The notes below the pieces were generated by a model, which was not told where the DNA came from, searched no databases, and saw only the letters and a program-made list of their open reading frames with translations. Shown one piece after another: positions 25,939 through 35,669 of a DNA stretch of 64,000 nt (position 1 is the first letter of the stretch; each line of letters opens with the position of its first letter). The translations under genes were made by a program, and so were the position numbers. The DNA lies in assembly GCF_007992435.1 (NCBI RefSeq), contig NZ_BKAG01000001.1, positions 186,001 to 250,000 on the forward strand, written 5' to 3'. Source of the stretch: Prosthecobacter gellanilyticus. GTDB taxonomy: Bacteria; Verrucomicrobiota; Verrucomicrobiia; Verrucomicrobiales; Verrucomicrobiaceae.

Positions 25939-27015
25939 TTAGCGGCCGAAGAGGGGTTTGCGCTTGGGCTCGGCGGGCGGACTCTGGGTGCTGGAGGGCT
26001 GGGAGGGGACGAGCTTTTGCTGCTGGGCTTTCTCTTTCTCGGCGCTGTCGCGGTAGAAGATGATGCCGTTGCGCTTGATGTTGGAGATGAGGCCGGAGAA
26101 CTCGTCCTTCAGGCTGGCATCGTGGATGAGGGCGCCGAGGAGGCCTTTGCCGGTGCTGATGTTACGCGCGGCCTGGGCGAAGCTGTCTGCAGCCTTCTTG
26201 ATGGACACGAGGGCTTCATCCGCATTGGCCATGACCTTGTCGGCCTTGGCGATGGCGGGGTCGAGCTTGTCAAACATGGGGCCGATCTTCTTGGTGGCTT
26301 CGTCGAGGTTTTTGGAGCTCGATTTGAAGTTGGCGGCGGCGTCTTTGAGATCGGCGATAGCGGCCTTGATCTGGGCGGCATTTTCATCGCCGAAGACTTT
26401 GTCATCCACGCGCTCCATGGTGTGATGCAGATGCTCGATGCTCTTCTTGAAGTCACCAATCGTGGCATCACCCAGGGCGCCTTTATTGATCTTCTCAAAG
26501 GAGGTTCGAATGTCCCCGAGAGCCAGGCGCACGTCATCGAGCACGACGTCGACTTTCTTGGCGACCTTCTCGGCCTGGCCCTGCAGATCGGAGAGACCGC
26601 CGGACTGGTTGCCTTCGATGATCTCGGGGTAGTCATGCGGGATGAACTTGTCCGTGGCTTTGCCGGTGGGCTTGATCTCGACCAGTGCATCACCCATGAG
26701 GCCGGCGGAGCCGATGGAGATGGTGGCGTCTTCAGGAACCATGACTTCTCTGAAGAGCTCGATGTCGATGATGACGCCAGTGAAGGTGGCGTTGAGGCGG
26801 GGCTTGTCCTTCACCTTGCCGACACGTGAGCCGCCGAGGAAAACCGGTGAACCATCTTTGATACCCGAGGCATTCGGGAAAGCGACGCGCAGGGTGTAGG
26901 TGTCTTTGAAGACCTCCCGCACACGGCCGAACTGGAGGACGAGGCCGCCGAGAAGCAGCAGGCCGACGAACACGAAGAGTCCGACGAGCATCTCGGTTTT
27001 TCTATTGCTGTCCAT
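25939..27015 (-). CDS. mlaD: MlaD-family (MCE domain) lipid-transport protein
   Basis: A 358-residue protein with one N-terminal membrane anchor (residues 9-28) and an MCE domain: LRVAFPNASGIKDGSPVFLGG then GKVKD and ISIGSAGLMGDALVEI. The remaining 210 residues are helical (likely long coiled coil as in PqiB/MlaD relatives) and end in a basic, Pro-rich tail. Such proteins bind lipids in the periplasm as the substrate-binding part of an ABC system between the two membranes. It is the last gene of the mlaE-mlaF-mlaD operon. Confidence 0.88.
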   Translation of the reverse strand: MDSNRKTEMLVGLFVFVGLLLLGGLVLQFGRVREVFKDTYTLRVAFPNASGIKDGSPVFLGGSRVGKVKDKPRLNATFTGVIIDIELFREVMVPEDATISIGSAGLMGDALVEIKPTGKATDKFIPHDYPEIIEGNQSGGLSDLQGQAEKVAKKVDVVLDDVRLALGDIRTSFEKINKGALGDATIGDFKKSIEHLHHTMERVDDKVFGDENAAQIKAAIADLKDAAANFKSSSKNLDEATKKIGPMFDKLDPAIAKADKVMANADEALVSIKKAADSFAQAARNISTGKGLLGALIHDASLKDEFSGLISNIKRNGIIFYRDSAEKEKAQQQKLVPSQPSSTQSPPAEPKRKPLFGR

Positions 27016-27052
27016 GATGAGGAGAAGGGGTGGGGATGAGGGGGAAAGGAGA

Positions 27053-27859
27053 CTAGCAGGTCACGTCGGAACGGCCATTGATGAAGTCCTGCACGAGCTT
27101 GTCGGGGGAGTTGCGCAGTTCTTCGGGTGTGCCGAGGAAGTGGATCTTGCCGCGGTAGAGCATGGCCACGCGGGTGGCGATCTTGAACACGCTGCGCATG
27201 TCATGCGTGACGACGATGGATGTCACGCCATAGCGCTTTTGCATGCGCTGGATCATCTGGTCGATGATGTCAGAGCCGATGGGGTCGAGGCCGGAGTTCG
27301 GCTCATCGTAGAGGATGCACTCACTGCGGTCGATGATGGCGCGGGCGATGCCGGTGCGCTTCTTCATGCCGCCGGAGAGATTGGTGGGGTACTTGTGCGC
27401 GTGCTCGTCGAGGTCCACGGCTTCGAGAGCGGCCATGACGCGGCGTTTGACCTCGGCCTTGTCTTTGAGGCCGCGCTCAAGCAGCGGGAAGGCCACGTTT
27501 TCCTCGACGGTGAGGTAGTCAAAAAGAGCGGCGCCCTGGAAGAGCATGCTGACCTTCTGGCGCACGGCAGCCATCTGGCGCTCTTTGAGCACATTCACAT
27601 GCATGCCGGCCACGTAGACATCGCCCTCATCGGGATGGATGAGGCCGATGACGTGCTTCATGGTCACGGTCTTGCCTTCGCCGCTGGGGCCGATGAGGCA
27701 GATCGTCTCGCCATGCTTGATCTGGAGATCGATGCCATCCAGCACCTGCTGGCTGCCGAAGCGCTTCCTCAAACCACGCAGGTCAATGAAGATCTCATCC
27801 GGGCCGTGAATGGTCCGGGGGATCATGGTGGTGAGGGTGGGGTTCATGGGACGAAGCAA
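27053..27859 (-). CDS. mlaF: MlaF-type ABC transporter ATPase
   Basis: A 268-residue ATPase. Walker A GPSGEGKTVT near residue 58, signature LSGGMKKRTGIARAI near 161, Walker B CILYDEPNSGLDP near 182 and H-loop VVTHDM. The GGMKKR signature and DEPNSGLDP are typical of MlaF/Mkl ATPases that move phospholipids between inner and outer membrane. It lies 37 bases before mlaD and 20 bases after mlaE. Confidence 0.92.
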   Translation of the reverse strand: MLRPMNPTLTTMIPRTIHGPDEIFIDLRGLRKRFGSQQVLDGIDLQIKHGETICLIGPSGEGKTVTMKHVIGLIHPDEGDVYVAGMHVNVLKERQMAAVRQKVSMLFQGAALFDYLTVEENVAFPLLERGLKDKAEVKRRVMAALEAVDLDEHAHKYPTNLSGGMKKRTGIARAIIDRSECILYDEPNSGLDPIGSDIIDQMIQRMQKRYGVTSIVVTHDMRSVFKIATRVAMLYRGKIHFLGTPEELRNSPDKLVQDFINGRSDVTC

Positions 27860-27879
27860 GTGCGCTGTTCAGCCATCAA

Positions 27880-28683
27880 TCAGGTGGCACCGATGGGGAA
27901 GACGTAGTTCAGCGCGATCGAGAGGAAGAAGTTCACGATCAGGAGCACCAGGGAGGAGATCACGACCGCACGTGTGGTGCCAGCACCCACGCCCACGGCG
28001 CCGTTTTCGGCCGCGAGGCCCTGGTGGCAGGAGATGAGGGTGATGAGCATGCCGAAGACGAAGCCTTTGATCATGCCGATGGAGAGGTCCTCCATGTTCG
28101 TGTGGTCCACCATGTGGGTCATGTACCAGGTGGCGGGCATGTCATAACCCACACTGGTTACGAGGTAGGAGGCGAAGAGGCCGAAGGACACGCTCTCCGC
28201 CACCAGGAAGGGCATGGAGATCATCATGGCCAGGAAGCGCGGCAGGACGAGGTAGTCCACGGGGTGCACACCCATGACGCGGAGAGCGTCCACCTGCTCC
28301 GTGACCTTCATGGTGCCGATGTCAGCTGCCATGGCCGCGCCCACACGGCCAGCGACCATGAGGCCTGCCAGCACGGGGCCCAGCTCACGGCAGAGAGCCA
28401 CGGAAACGACGGCCCCCACGGTGGTCTCGATGCCGAACTCCTTGAACTTCGCGTAGCTCTGAAAGGTGAAAACGGCCCCGGTGAAGGCCCCGGTCACGAT
28501 GACCACGCCCTGGGAGCCGTAACCGATGGCCACAATCTGCTGGGCCACCAGCCGCAGGCGCCAGACCCCGGAGCGCAGGGCGATGAGCAGCTCCTTCGCC
28601 AGTTCCGCCACCTGACCTAGGTAGGTCAGAAAGTGCAGGGCGATTTGGCCTATGAAGGCCAGAATGTTCAGGGGGAAACTCAT
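27880..28683 (-). CDS. mlaE: MlaE-type ABC transporter permease
   Basis: A 267-residue integral membrane protein of the MlaE (DUF140) family. The motif ELGPVLAGLMVAGRVGAAMAADIGTM near the centre and VDALRVMGVHPVDYLVLPR are the hallmarks. It is the first gene of the operon and supplies the membrane channel for lipid transport by MlaF and MlaD. A cytosolic STAS protein and a separate MlaC carrier are not found next to it. Confidence 0.92.
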   Translation of the reverse strand: MSFPLNILAFIGQIALHFLTYLGQVAELAKELLIALRSGVWRLRLVAQQIVAIGYGSQGVVIVTGAFTGAVFTFQSYAKFKEFGIETTVGAVVSVALCRELGPVLAGLMVAGRVGAAMAADIGTMKVTEQVDALRVMGVHPVDYLVLPRFLAMMISMPFLVAESVSFGLFASYLVTSVGYDMPATWYMTHMVDHTNMEDLSIGMIKGFVFGMLITLISCHQGLAAENGAVGVGAGTTRAVVISSLVLLIVNFFLSIALNYVFPIGAT

Positions 28684-28870
28684 CGGCGGGGGATCATGGC
28701 ACCTGATGAGTCAAAGGCAATCGACCTCATGCTGCAGATGTGCGGGGGGCATACGTCTGTCTGAGGAGAGCCGACGAGATGGTGACAAAGAAGTTTCGGA
28801 AGGCACGCAGCCAGAGCCCCGCTGCCTCACCCAAATCCCCATTTGACTTTCGGCCTCTCTACCAGAACAT

Positions 28871-28894
28871 ATCAACGCATCCTGATACGTTGAT
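28871..28894 (+). promoter_or_regulatory. Inverted repeat upstream of ahcY
   Basis: ATCAACG (28871-28877) and CGTTGAT (28888-28894) form a palindrome with a 10-base spacer, about 40 bases before the ahcY start. It contains a second pair, TATCA/TGATA. Operators of this kind for ArsR-type SahR regulators control ahcY in some proteobacteria; the match here is by analogy only. The rest of the 250-base mlaE-ahcY gap shows no gene. I do not see a folded SAH riboswitch with confidence. Confidence 0.4.
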
Positions 28895-28933
28895 TTGATC
28901 GTTTTACCCCAAACCTGAAACCACACCACGACC

Positions 28934-30337
28934 ATGAGCGACTACAAAGTCAAAGACATCGCCCTCGCCGACTTCGGCCGTAAAGAACTCGACATCGCCG
29001 AGAGCGAAATGCCAGGCCTCATGGCCACGCGCGAGAAGTACGGCCCGAAGAAGCCCCTCGCTGGCGTCCGCATCACCGGCTCCCTGCACATGACCATCCA
29101 GACCGGCGTGCTCATTGAGACGCTGAAGGAACTGGGCGCTGACGTGCGCTGGGCCTCCTGCAATATCTTCTCCACCCAGGACCACGCTGCCGCTGGCATC
29201 GCCGCCACGGGCACGCCTGTGTTCGCCTGGAAGGGCGAGACCCTGGAAGAATACTGGTGGTGCACATGGAAGGCCATCATCTTCCCCGGTAACAAAGGCC
29301 CGGAACTCATCGTCGACGACGGTGGTGACGTGACCCTCCTCATCCACAAGGGTTATGAGATGGAAAACGGTGACAAGTGGGTCGACACCCCTTCCGACAA
29401 CCACGAAGTGAAGGTCATCAAGGACCTGCTCAAGCAGATCGCCAAGGAAACCCCCGGCATCTTCCACACGATCGTCAAAGATCTGAAGGGCGTCTCTGAA
29501 GAGACCACCACCGGCGTGCATCGCCTCTATGAAATGGCGAAGGCTGGCAAGCTGCTCTTCCCTGCCATCAACGTGAACGACAGCGTCACGAAGTCCAAGT
29601 TCGACAACCTCTACGGCTGCCGCGAGTCCCTCCTGGACGGCATCAAGCGCGCCACGGACGTCATGATCGCCGGCAAGGTCGGCGTGGTCTGCGGTTACGG
29701 CGATGTGGGCAAGGGTTGCGCCGCTGCTCTCCGCGGCATGGGCGCGCAGGTCATCGTCACCGAAATCGACCCTGTGTGTGCCCTTCAGGCCGCCATGGAA
29801 GGCTACCGCGTGATGCCGATCGAAGACACCCTCGGCACCGGCGACATCTACGTCACCACCACCGGCAACAAGGACATCATCACTCTCGAGCACATGGAGA
29901 AGATGAAGGACCAGGCCATCGTTTGTAACATCGGTCACTTCGACAACGAGATCCAGGTGGACAAGCTCAACGCCCGTCAGGACGTGAAGCGCCTCAACAT
30001 CAAGCCCCAGGTGGACAAGTACACCTTCCCGGCTGGCAACAGCATCTTCATGCTGGCGGAAGGCCGCCTTGTGAACCTCGGCTGCGCCACCGGCCACCCG
30101 AGCTTCGTGATGAGCAACAGCTTCACCAACCAGACGCTGGCTCAGATCGAACTTTGGGCCACCAAGGACAGCCGCCCGATCGGCGTCACCGTCCTGCCGA
30201 AGAAGCTCGACGAAGAAGTCGCCCGTCTGCACCTCGCCAAGATCGGCGTGAAGCTGACCGTGCTCTCCAAGGACCAGGCTGATTACATCGGCGTGCCAGT
30301 TGAAGGCCCTTACAAGACGGACCACTACCGTTATTGA
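28934..30337 (+). CDS. ahcY: Adenosylhomocysteinase
   Basis: A 467-residue NAD-dependent enzyme that splits S-adenosylhomocysteine into adenosine and homocysteine, relieving product inhibition of methyltransferases. Seen are the substrate-site block [27 protein letters not shown]-like [15 protein letters not shown], the NAD-binding [11 protein letters not shown] near residue 256, and the C-terminal KTDHYRY that caps the NAD of the neighbouring subunit. Length is normal. The codon use is strongly biased (GGC, ATC, AAG), as in a highly expressed gene. It is monocistronic, with an inverted repeat before it and two hairpins after it. Confidence 0.97.
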   Translation: MSDYKVKDIALADFGRKELDIAESEMPGLMATREKYGPKKPLAGVRITGSLHMTIQTGVLIETLKELGADVRWASCNIFSTQDHAAAGIAATGTPVFAWKGETLEEYWWCTWKAIIFPGNKGPELIVDDGGDVTLLIHKGYEMENGDKWVDTPSDNHEVKVIKDLLKQIAKETPGIFHTIVKDLKGVSEETTTGVHRLYEMAKAGKLLFPAINVNDSVTKSKFDNLYGCRESLLDGIKRATDVMIAGKVGVVCGYGDVGKGCAAALRGMGAQVIVTEIDPVCALQAAMEGYRVMPIEDTLGTGDIYVTTTGNKDIITLEHMEKMKDQAIVCNIGHFDNEIQVDKLNARQDVKRLNIKPQVDKYTFPAGNSIFMLAEGRLVNLGCATGHPSFVMSNSFTNQTLAQIELWATKDSRPIGVTVLPKKLDEEVARLHLAKIGVKLTVLSKDQADYIGVPVEGPYKTDHYRY

Positions 30338-30346
30338 TCGGATCGT

Positions 30347-30433
30347 AGAACGAGTTTTCCAACTCGTTCTGCAACCCACCCTTTACCCCCAAAACCTGAA
30401 ACGCGTCCGGTCGAAAGGCCGGGCGCGTTTTTG
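30347..30433 (+). terminator. Two hairpins after ahcY; second is a typical terminator
   Basis: Hairpin one is AGAACGAGTT/AACTCGTTCT (30347-30370) around TTCC without a T-run. Hairpin two (about 30399-30433) pairs AACGCG-CCGG with the GGCCGGGCGCGTT arm around GTCGAAA and ends in TTTTT, a standard Rho-independent terminator for ahcY. Confidence 0.75.
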
Positions 30434-30484
30434 GTTGGGTGAGATTGGGTTGGCAAATCGATCCCTTATCCCGTAAGTTATGGT

Positions 30485-30703
30485 ATGATCTCGCTTCAGG
30501 CCCTGCATGACATGCCCTTGAAAGAGAAGCTCTTCGTCATGGAAGCGCTTTGGGATGATATTTCGACGGCAGAGGCTGATCTTTCCGTTCCGAAGTGGCA
30601 ACAGGATTTGCTCGACGAACGTGAATCGGCAGTCACCGCCGGTACCGCCAAGTTCATTGATTGGGAAGATGCGAAGCGAGAGATTCTTGAAGCTGTTCGA
30701 TGA
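30485..30703 (+). CDS. Antitoxin, addiction-module component (TIGR02574-like)
   Basis: A 72-residue acidic protein of the unstable antitoxin family: the N-terminal pattern LPLKEKLFVMEALWDDI-like (MPLKEKLFVMEALWDDIS) and the later PKWQQDLLDERE motif are characteristic, and the gene overlaps the toxin start by four bases (ATGA). It should bind and neutralise the RelE/ParE-type toxin encoded next and repress the operon. The last stretch DWEDAKREIL is the toxin-binding helix in this family. Confidence 0.85.
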   Translation: MISLQALHDMPLKEKLFVMEALWDDISTAEADLSVPKWQQDLLDERESAVTAGTAKFIDWEDAKREILEAVR

Positions 30704-30999
30704 GAATCCAGATCCTCGATCTCGCCAAAGAAGATCTCGTTGCTGGTTACCGCTTTTATGAAAAGCAGGAAGCTGGTCTGGGTGCCTATTTCCTTCGTCA
30801 CCTATACACTGACATTGATGGGCTGGCGATCACCGCAGGGACGCATCTGAAGCCGTATCGTCACTTTCATCGAGCTCTGTCAAAGCGCTTTCCTTTCGCC
30901 ATCTTCTACACCGTTGAAGACAAGGTGGTCAAGGTGCGCGCCATCACCGATTGCTGCCGCCGCCCTTCATGGATCAGGCGTCACTTGCGAGGGGCGTGA
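30700..30999 (+). CDS. RelE/ParE-family toxin
   Basis: A 99-residue basic protein beginning MRIQILDLAKEDLVAGYRFYE, with the ParE/RelE fold elements KEDLVAGYRFYEKQEAGLG and the C-terminal FAIFYTVEDKVVKVRAITDC. Family members inhibit growth by cutting mRNA at the ribosome or blocking gyrase; which one applies here is unknown. It is coupled to the antitoxin gene by a four-base overlap. Confidence 0.87.
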   Translation: MRIQILDLAKEDLVAGYRFYEKQEAGLGAYFLRHLYTDIDGLAITAGTHLKPYRHFHRALSKRFPFAIFYTVEDKVVKVRAITDCCRRPSWIRRHLRGA

Positions 31000-31140
31000 G
31001 GCCAAGCAAGCATCGCGGATGTCCGATGAGGGCATGATGGCCTCTGATGATCATCACGCAGAGTTCCGTGGCGCAGCATCACGTAGCGCGAGCACCATCA
31101 CTCGCGGACTTCATGCTTTCCTAACCAAAGATGCAATCGA

Positions 31141-32106
31141 TCATCCCAAGCCCACGGCATCACGCACGCGGGCCAGGGTCTTGCGGGCCACGGCGCGGGC
31201 TTTCTCGGCACCTTCGGCGAGCACGCGGTCCACGTACTTCGGATCGGCGATGATCTCGGCGCGGCGCTCGCGGAAGGGGGCGAAGTGCTCGGTCATGGCT
31301 TGAAGCAGGCGCTTCTTGAAGTCGCCGTAGCCGACGCCGCCTTTCTCATGATCGGCCACCATGGTGTCATAGTCAGCCTGGGAGGCCACGAGCTTGTAGA
31401 GCGCGAGGATGCTGCTGCCTTCGATGGACTTGGGAGACTCCACGGGTGTGGAGTCGGTCTTGATGCCCATGATCTTCTTCTTCAGCGCAGGCAGTTCTTC
31501 AAAGAGCTGGATCGTGTTGTCATAGCTCTTGCTCATCTTCTGGCCGTCGAGACCTGGCACCACAGCGGTCTGCTCGTTGATGCGTGGCATAGGCAGCTTG
31601 AAGAGGCCTTCACCAAAGGTCTCGTTCATCTTGATGGCGATGTCGCGCGTGACCTCCACATGCTGCTTTTGGTCGCGGCCCACGGGCACCACGTCACTGT
31701 CATAGATCAGAATGTCTGCGGCCATGAGCACGGGATAGGCAAAGAGGCCGTGGGAAGGTTTGATGCCGTGCGCCACCTTGTCCTTGTAGCTGTGGCAGCG
31801 CTCCAGCAGGCCCATGGGGGTCACGGTGCTGAGGATCCAGGAAAGCTCGGCATGCTCCGGCAGATCACTCTGACGGAAGAAGACGCTCTTGGCGGGGTCG
31901 AGGCCGCAGGCCAGGAAGTCGATCGCCAGATTGCGCACATGGTCGCGCAGCAGCTTGCCATCCTGAACCGTGTTCAGCGAGTGGTAGTCCGCGATGAAGT
32001 AATAGGCATCGCCCTCGTGCTGGAGCTTCAGAGCTGCCTCCATCATGCCAAAGTAATTGCCGATGTGGAGACGTCCGCTGGGTTGGAGGCCGGAAAGGAT
32101 GCGCAT
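31141..32106 (-). CDS. trpS: Tryptophanyl-tRNA synthetase
   Basis: A 321-residue class I aminoacyl-tRNA synthetase. The HIGH-type motif HIGN is at residues 14-17 and the KMSKS motif GQKMSKSYDNT lies near residue 190. The indole-site stretch DAYYFIADYHSLN and the FRQSDLPEHAELSW block fit TrpS. It charges tRNA-Trp. It is separated from the zeta-like kinase gene by 83 bases on the same strand. Confidence 0.95.
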   Translation of the reverse strand: MRILSGLQPSGRLHIGNYFGMMEAALKLQHEGDAYYFIADYHSLNTVQDGKLLRDHVRNLAIDFLACGLDPAKSVFFRQSDLPEHAELSWILSTVTPMGLLERCHSYKDKVAHGIKPSHGLFAYPVLMAADILIYDSDVVPVGRDQKQHVEVTRDIAIKMNETFGEGLFKLPMPRINEQTAVVPGLDGQKMSKSYDNTIQLFEELPALKKKIMGIKTDSTPVESPKSIEGSSILALYKLVASQADYDTMVADHEKGGVGYGDFKKRLLQAMTEHFAPFRERRAEIIADPKYVDRVLAEGAEKARAVARKTLARVRDAVGLG

Positions 32107-32189
32107 AAGAAAGGGGCGCTAGAGATGGCGGCGTTCCGCCCGGGATCAAGCCCGGCGGAAGGGAAAGTCAGGAATGCCGACGCCTGATC

Positions 32190-32927
32190 TTACCAGAGGT
32201 CGAAGGGCTTGAAACTCGGCGGTGGCGAGTCAGGGGCCAGGGTGATCTCCGGGGTCACCTTGATCCCCATGCATTCGTAGAGGTGCATCATCTTCTCCGT
32301 GGCCACGCGGCTGGCTTCGAGGACGATCTTGTCCATTTCCGAATACTTTATCGGCTCAGGCTCCTGGAGTATCGAGGATGGGATCATGTCGATGGCCTCC
32401 TGTTTGGTGTGGGTGAGATCGCCCGCGATCTTGACCGCTGGCGGTAGGGCATTGTCCCACAAACCCCACTCATCGGCAAGGGGCAGGTAGTCCTGCGCAA
32501 AGTGCTTCACACTGCGGTCGTAGCGGCGGCGGATGTCCTCCTCCGGCACGTGGTGACCGCCTGTGAGCACACGGAACTTCACGCGGGCGACGGCCTGGCT
32601 GGCGGAGGAGATGAGGATGTAGTGCAGCAGCACCTTGAAGCCTTTCTCCTTCGCCTGCTGGAGCAGTTTGACATAGGTCTTGCCGCTGAGGGTGGACTCG
32701 ATGGCGAAGCTGCTCCCTGCGGCGATGAGGCTCTGTGCCTCTTCCAGGAGGCGCCGACCTGCGCTGAAGGCGGCGAGGCTCGGGTCTCTCGGCGAGAGGC
32801 CTTTCGCGATGAGGTCCGCATTCAGGAAACGCGGAATGCCCAAGCGCGGGAGCAATTCACGGGCGAGCGTGCTTTTCCCGGCGCCGTTGCAGCCGCCGAT
32901 GATGCAGAGGGTGGGTGGAGTGACCAT
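32190..32927 (-). CDS. Zeta-toxin-like P-loop kinase
   Basis: A 245-residue protein with Walker A GGCNGAGKST (residues 11-20) followed by RFLNADLIAKGLSP, the D-x-I pattern of zeta toxins and related UDP-GlcNAc/uridine kinases; SFAIESTLSG and a basic YKR-like lid (EEDIRRRYDRS) follow. No epsilon-type antitoxin is visible upstream, and many such stand-alone proteins are chromosomal kinases. The start at 32927 is chosen because the upstream extension lacks protein character. Confidence 0.82.
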   Translation of the reverse strand: MVTPPTLCIIGGCNGAGKSTLARELLPRLGIPRFLNADLIAKGLSPRDPSLAAFSAGRRLLEEAQSLIAAGSSFAIESTLSGKTYVKLLQQAKEKGFKVLLHYILISSASQAVARVKFRVLTGGHHVPEEDIRRRYDRSVKHFAQDYLPLADEWGLWDNALPPAVKIAGDLTHTKQEAIDMIPSSILQEPEPIKYSEMDKIVLEASRVATEKMMHLYECMGIKVTPEITLAPDSPPPSFKPFDLW

Positions 32928-32972
32928 CGCGGGAAAGTCATAACCCTCCCGCTGCGCCCCTGCCAAGTGAGA

Positions 32973-33716
32973 TTAAGCCGCCGCAGGCATGACCCAGAGG
33001 GCCACGTAGATCACCGCGCCGAGCAGGCCACCGATGATCGGCCCCACCACGGGAATCCAGGAGTAGCCCCAGTCGCTGCCGCCCTTGCCCGGAATGGGCA
33101 GGAGGAAGTGGGCAATGCGCGGGCCGAGGTCGCGGGCTGGGTTGATGGCATAACCGGTGGGTCCGCCGAGCGAGAGGCCGATGGACCACACAATCAAACC
33201 GACCAGCGCAGGTCCGAGACCCGTGGAGAAGCCCGTCTTGGGGTCCAGGTTCACCGGTGAAAGGATGGCCAGCACCCCGAGCACCAGAACGATGGTGCCG
33301 ATGATCTCGCAGATCAGGTTCGAGGCCGTGTGACGGATCGCCGGAGCGGTGCAGAACACACCCAGCTTCGAGGCTTTGTCCTCCGTGACCTTCCAGTGCG
33401 GCAGGTAGGCCAGCCAGACCAGCACTGCCCCGAGGAAGCCGCCTGCCACCTGGCCGCCCACATAGCCCGGCACCTCGGCCCAGGGCAGCTTGCCGAGGTA
33501 GGCCATGGCCACCGTCACGGCAGGGTTCAGATGCGCGCCGCTGATGGCCGCCGTGCAGTAGACCCCCACCGTCACCGCCATGGCCCAGCCAGTGGTGATG
33601 ACGATCCATCCGCTGTTGTTTCCTTTCGTTCCTTTGAGCACCACGTTGGCGACGACTCCGTCACCGAGCAGGACAAGGATCATGGTTCCGAACAGTTCCG
33701 CGAGGGGAGCATTCAT
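32973..33716 (-). CDS. glpF: Glycerol facilitator (aquaglyceroporin)
   Basis: A 247-residue membrane channel with six hydrophobic segments and two re-entrant NPA boxes: AHLNPAVTV near residue 64 and YAINPARDLG near residue 190. The Asp after the second NPAR marks glycerol-conducting members rather than pure water channels. It lets glycerol enter the cell, consistent with glpD at 3745-5295. The ATG at 33716 starts the conserved part; an upstream in-frame extension to 33839 is unlikely. Confidence 0.9.
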   Translation of the reverse strand: MNAPLAELFGTMILVLLGDGVVANVVLKGTKGNNSGWIVITTGWAMAVTVGVYCTAAISGAHLNPAVTVAMAYLGKLPWAEVPGYVGGQVAGGFLGAVLVWLAYLPHWKVTEDKASKLGVFCTAPAIRHTASNLICEIIGTIVLVLGVLAILSPVNLDPKTGFSTGLGPALVGLIVWSIGLSLGGPTGYAINPARDLGPRIAHFLLPIPGKGGSDWGYSWIPVVGPIIGGLLGAVIYVALWVMPAAA

Positions 33717-33880
33717 GGCTGGGTCAGGTGGTTGATTGAGGTTGGAATTCCGCGCGAGGCTATCGGGTTGCCCGTTTGGCGGCAAGACTGTAGATAGCGG
33801 TCGTTTTTTCTCGCGGAAAAAAGTTAGGTAACTTGACATCCTGCCTGCTCTCCGCGTGAACGTAGGTCCTCCCGAAACCC

Positions 33881-34429
33881 GTGTCCCAGTTTCAGTATTA
33901 CATCTCCAAAGGTGGCAAGACCGTCGGCCCCTGCACTCTCGATGACCTGCGCAGCTATCTCGCGTATGGTTCCGTGCAGGTGCATGATCTCGCCCTGCGT
34001 GATGGCGAGACGGATTGGCGGCCGCTCCTCCAGCTCGATGAACTGCGCTTGCATGAGGGCGCGGACTTTGTGCAGGATATCACCCGCCGGCAGCGCGTGG
34101 CGCGCTATCGCGAATATGAAAAGGTGCCTCTGCCAAAGCGCAGCGGCTGGGTGCTGCGGGAGATGCTTATCGGCTTTTTCTTTTTCCCGCCGAAGCTCTG
34201 GCGCGCGTCCGCCTCCGTGCTACAGGGCCGTGTTTACCGTCCCGAGGCCAATGCTGACGGCTTTCTCAAGCACTGGCCGCGCTGGGTGGAGTTTTTCGTG
34301 CAGTTCATGCTCATCGTGAATGCCGCCGTGTGGATCCTGCTGCTCTGGGTCATCACGATGAATGCCATGCCCCTCGTGCGTGAGATGGTGGACCTGGCGA
34401 AGACCGGGGCTGCGGATTTGAAGAACTGA
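33881..34429 (+). CDS. GYF-domain (GYF_2) membrane protein
   Basis: A 182-residue protein starting with GTG. The first 55 residues form a GYF_2-type domain (FQYYISKGGKTVGPCTLDDLRSYL, then DLALRDGETDWRPL), which binds proline-rich peptides in its family. A C-terminal hydrophobic segment (about residues 144-166) anchors it in the membrane. The function is unknown; it may tether a partner protein at the inner membrane. Confidence 0.78.
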   Translation: MSQFQYYISKGGKTVGPCTLDDLRSYLAYGSVQVHDLALRDGETDWRPLLQLDELRLHEGADFVQDITRRQRVARYREYEKVPLPKRSGWVLREMLIGFFFFPPKLWRASASVLQGRVYRPEANADGFLKHWPRWVEFFVQFMLIVNAAVWILLLWVITMNAMPLVREMVDLAKTGAADLKN

Positions 34430-34524
34430 GCGCACGCATCACTTCTGAATCAGACCCACATCCAATAAGGGCGGTGCAAAAACCATGCTTGCGGCGTTGG
34501 TGATGGTTGGGATAGTTCATTTGA

Positions 34525-35610
34525 ATGGTCGCCAGAACGTATTCAGCCACCCTTGTCGGCGTCGATGCTGTCGAGGTCGAGATCGAGTCCCATGATGGGG
34601 GTGGAAATCCCAAGATGTTTATTGTGGGTTTGCCCGATGCCTCGGTGAAGGAAAGTCGCGAGCGTGTCACCGCGGCCATCGCCTCCTGCGGCTTTGCCAT
34701 GAATGATGGTGTCACCACGGTGAATCTCGCGCCTGCGGATCTGCGCAAGGAGGGGCCGGGTTTTGACCTGCCCATCGCCATCTCATTGATCGCCCACCGC
34801 TCCAAAATCCCCATCAAGGTTCTCGCGGAGACAGCCATGATCGGTGAACTGGCCTTGAACGGCGAACTCCGTCCCGTGCGCGGCCTGCTGGCGGTGGCGC
34901 TGGAAGCACGGCGGAAAGGTCGCAAGCGCCTGCTTGTGCCGAAGCGCGCGGCGGTGGAGGCCAGCGTGGTCGCTGGCATCGACATCATCGGCGTGCAGCA
35001 TCTGCGTGAGGTGGTCGAGTACTTGAAAGGTGACATTGAGCTGACGCCAGAGCCCTGCAGGGCGGCTGAGTTTTTCATGGGCGCCTCTGTTTACGATATC
35101 GATTTTGCGGATGTGAAAGGCCAGGGCTATGCGAAGCGCGCCATCGAGGTGGCCGTGGCCGGCGGTCACAATCTTTTGATGGTGGGCCCGCCTGGAACAG
35201 GCAAGTCGATGATCGCGAAGCGGATCGGCACCATCATGCCGCCGATGACTGAGGAGGAGGCGATCGAGACCACGAAGATTCACAGCGCCAGCGGCCTTCT
35301 GACCGAGGAGCGCTCGTTTGTGGCCACGCGGCCATTTCGTTCTCCCCACCACACCATCAGTGATGCGGGCCTGCTCGGTGGCGGAAGCAATCCCGGCCCC
35401 GGAGAAGTATCGCTCGCCCACAATGGCGTGTTGTTCCTGGATGAACTGCCGGAGTTTCGCCGCAGTACTTTGGAGGTGATGCGCCAGCCGCTGGAGGATG
35501 GCAAAGTCACCATCTCCCGCGCCGCAGGCACCATGACCTTTCCTGCCACGGCTCTCCTGGTCGCCGCCATGAATCCTTGTCCATACGGGTTCGAGCGACT
35601 GCGGCGCTGA
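34525..35610 (+). pseudogene. comM: comM (yifB) cut off within the AAA+ domain
   Basis: The protein runs through the LonC-like N-terminal ComM domain (from [22 protein letters not shown]) and most of the AAA+ Mg-chelatase-like domain: Walker [10 protein letters not shown] near 231 and Walker [11 protein letters not shown] near 308. It ends abruptly: the conserved AAMNPCPCG motif is replaced by AAMNPCPYG plus six unrelated residues and a stop at 35608-35610. Normal ComM has about 500 residues, so 140-150 are missing. ComM is a helicase that helps integrate transformed DNA, so this strain probably lacks it. The break marks the start of the island. Confidence 0.9.
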
Positions 35611-35669
35611 GCACGAATATAGTGTGAGCCCCCGCCCCCTTTTTTCCCGCCCGAAAACTAACTGGCTTG

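Noticed and set aside
25873-26829. 318-codon frame opposite mlaD
   Set aside because: Shadow frame; mlaD has the MCE domain and operon context.
28904-30379. Long open frame opposite ahcY
   Set aside because: Antisense shadow of a strongly biased gene; ahcY motifs are unambiguous on the other strand.
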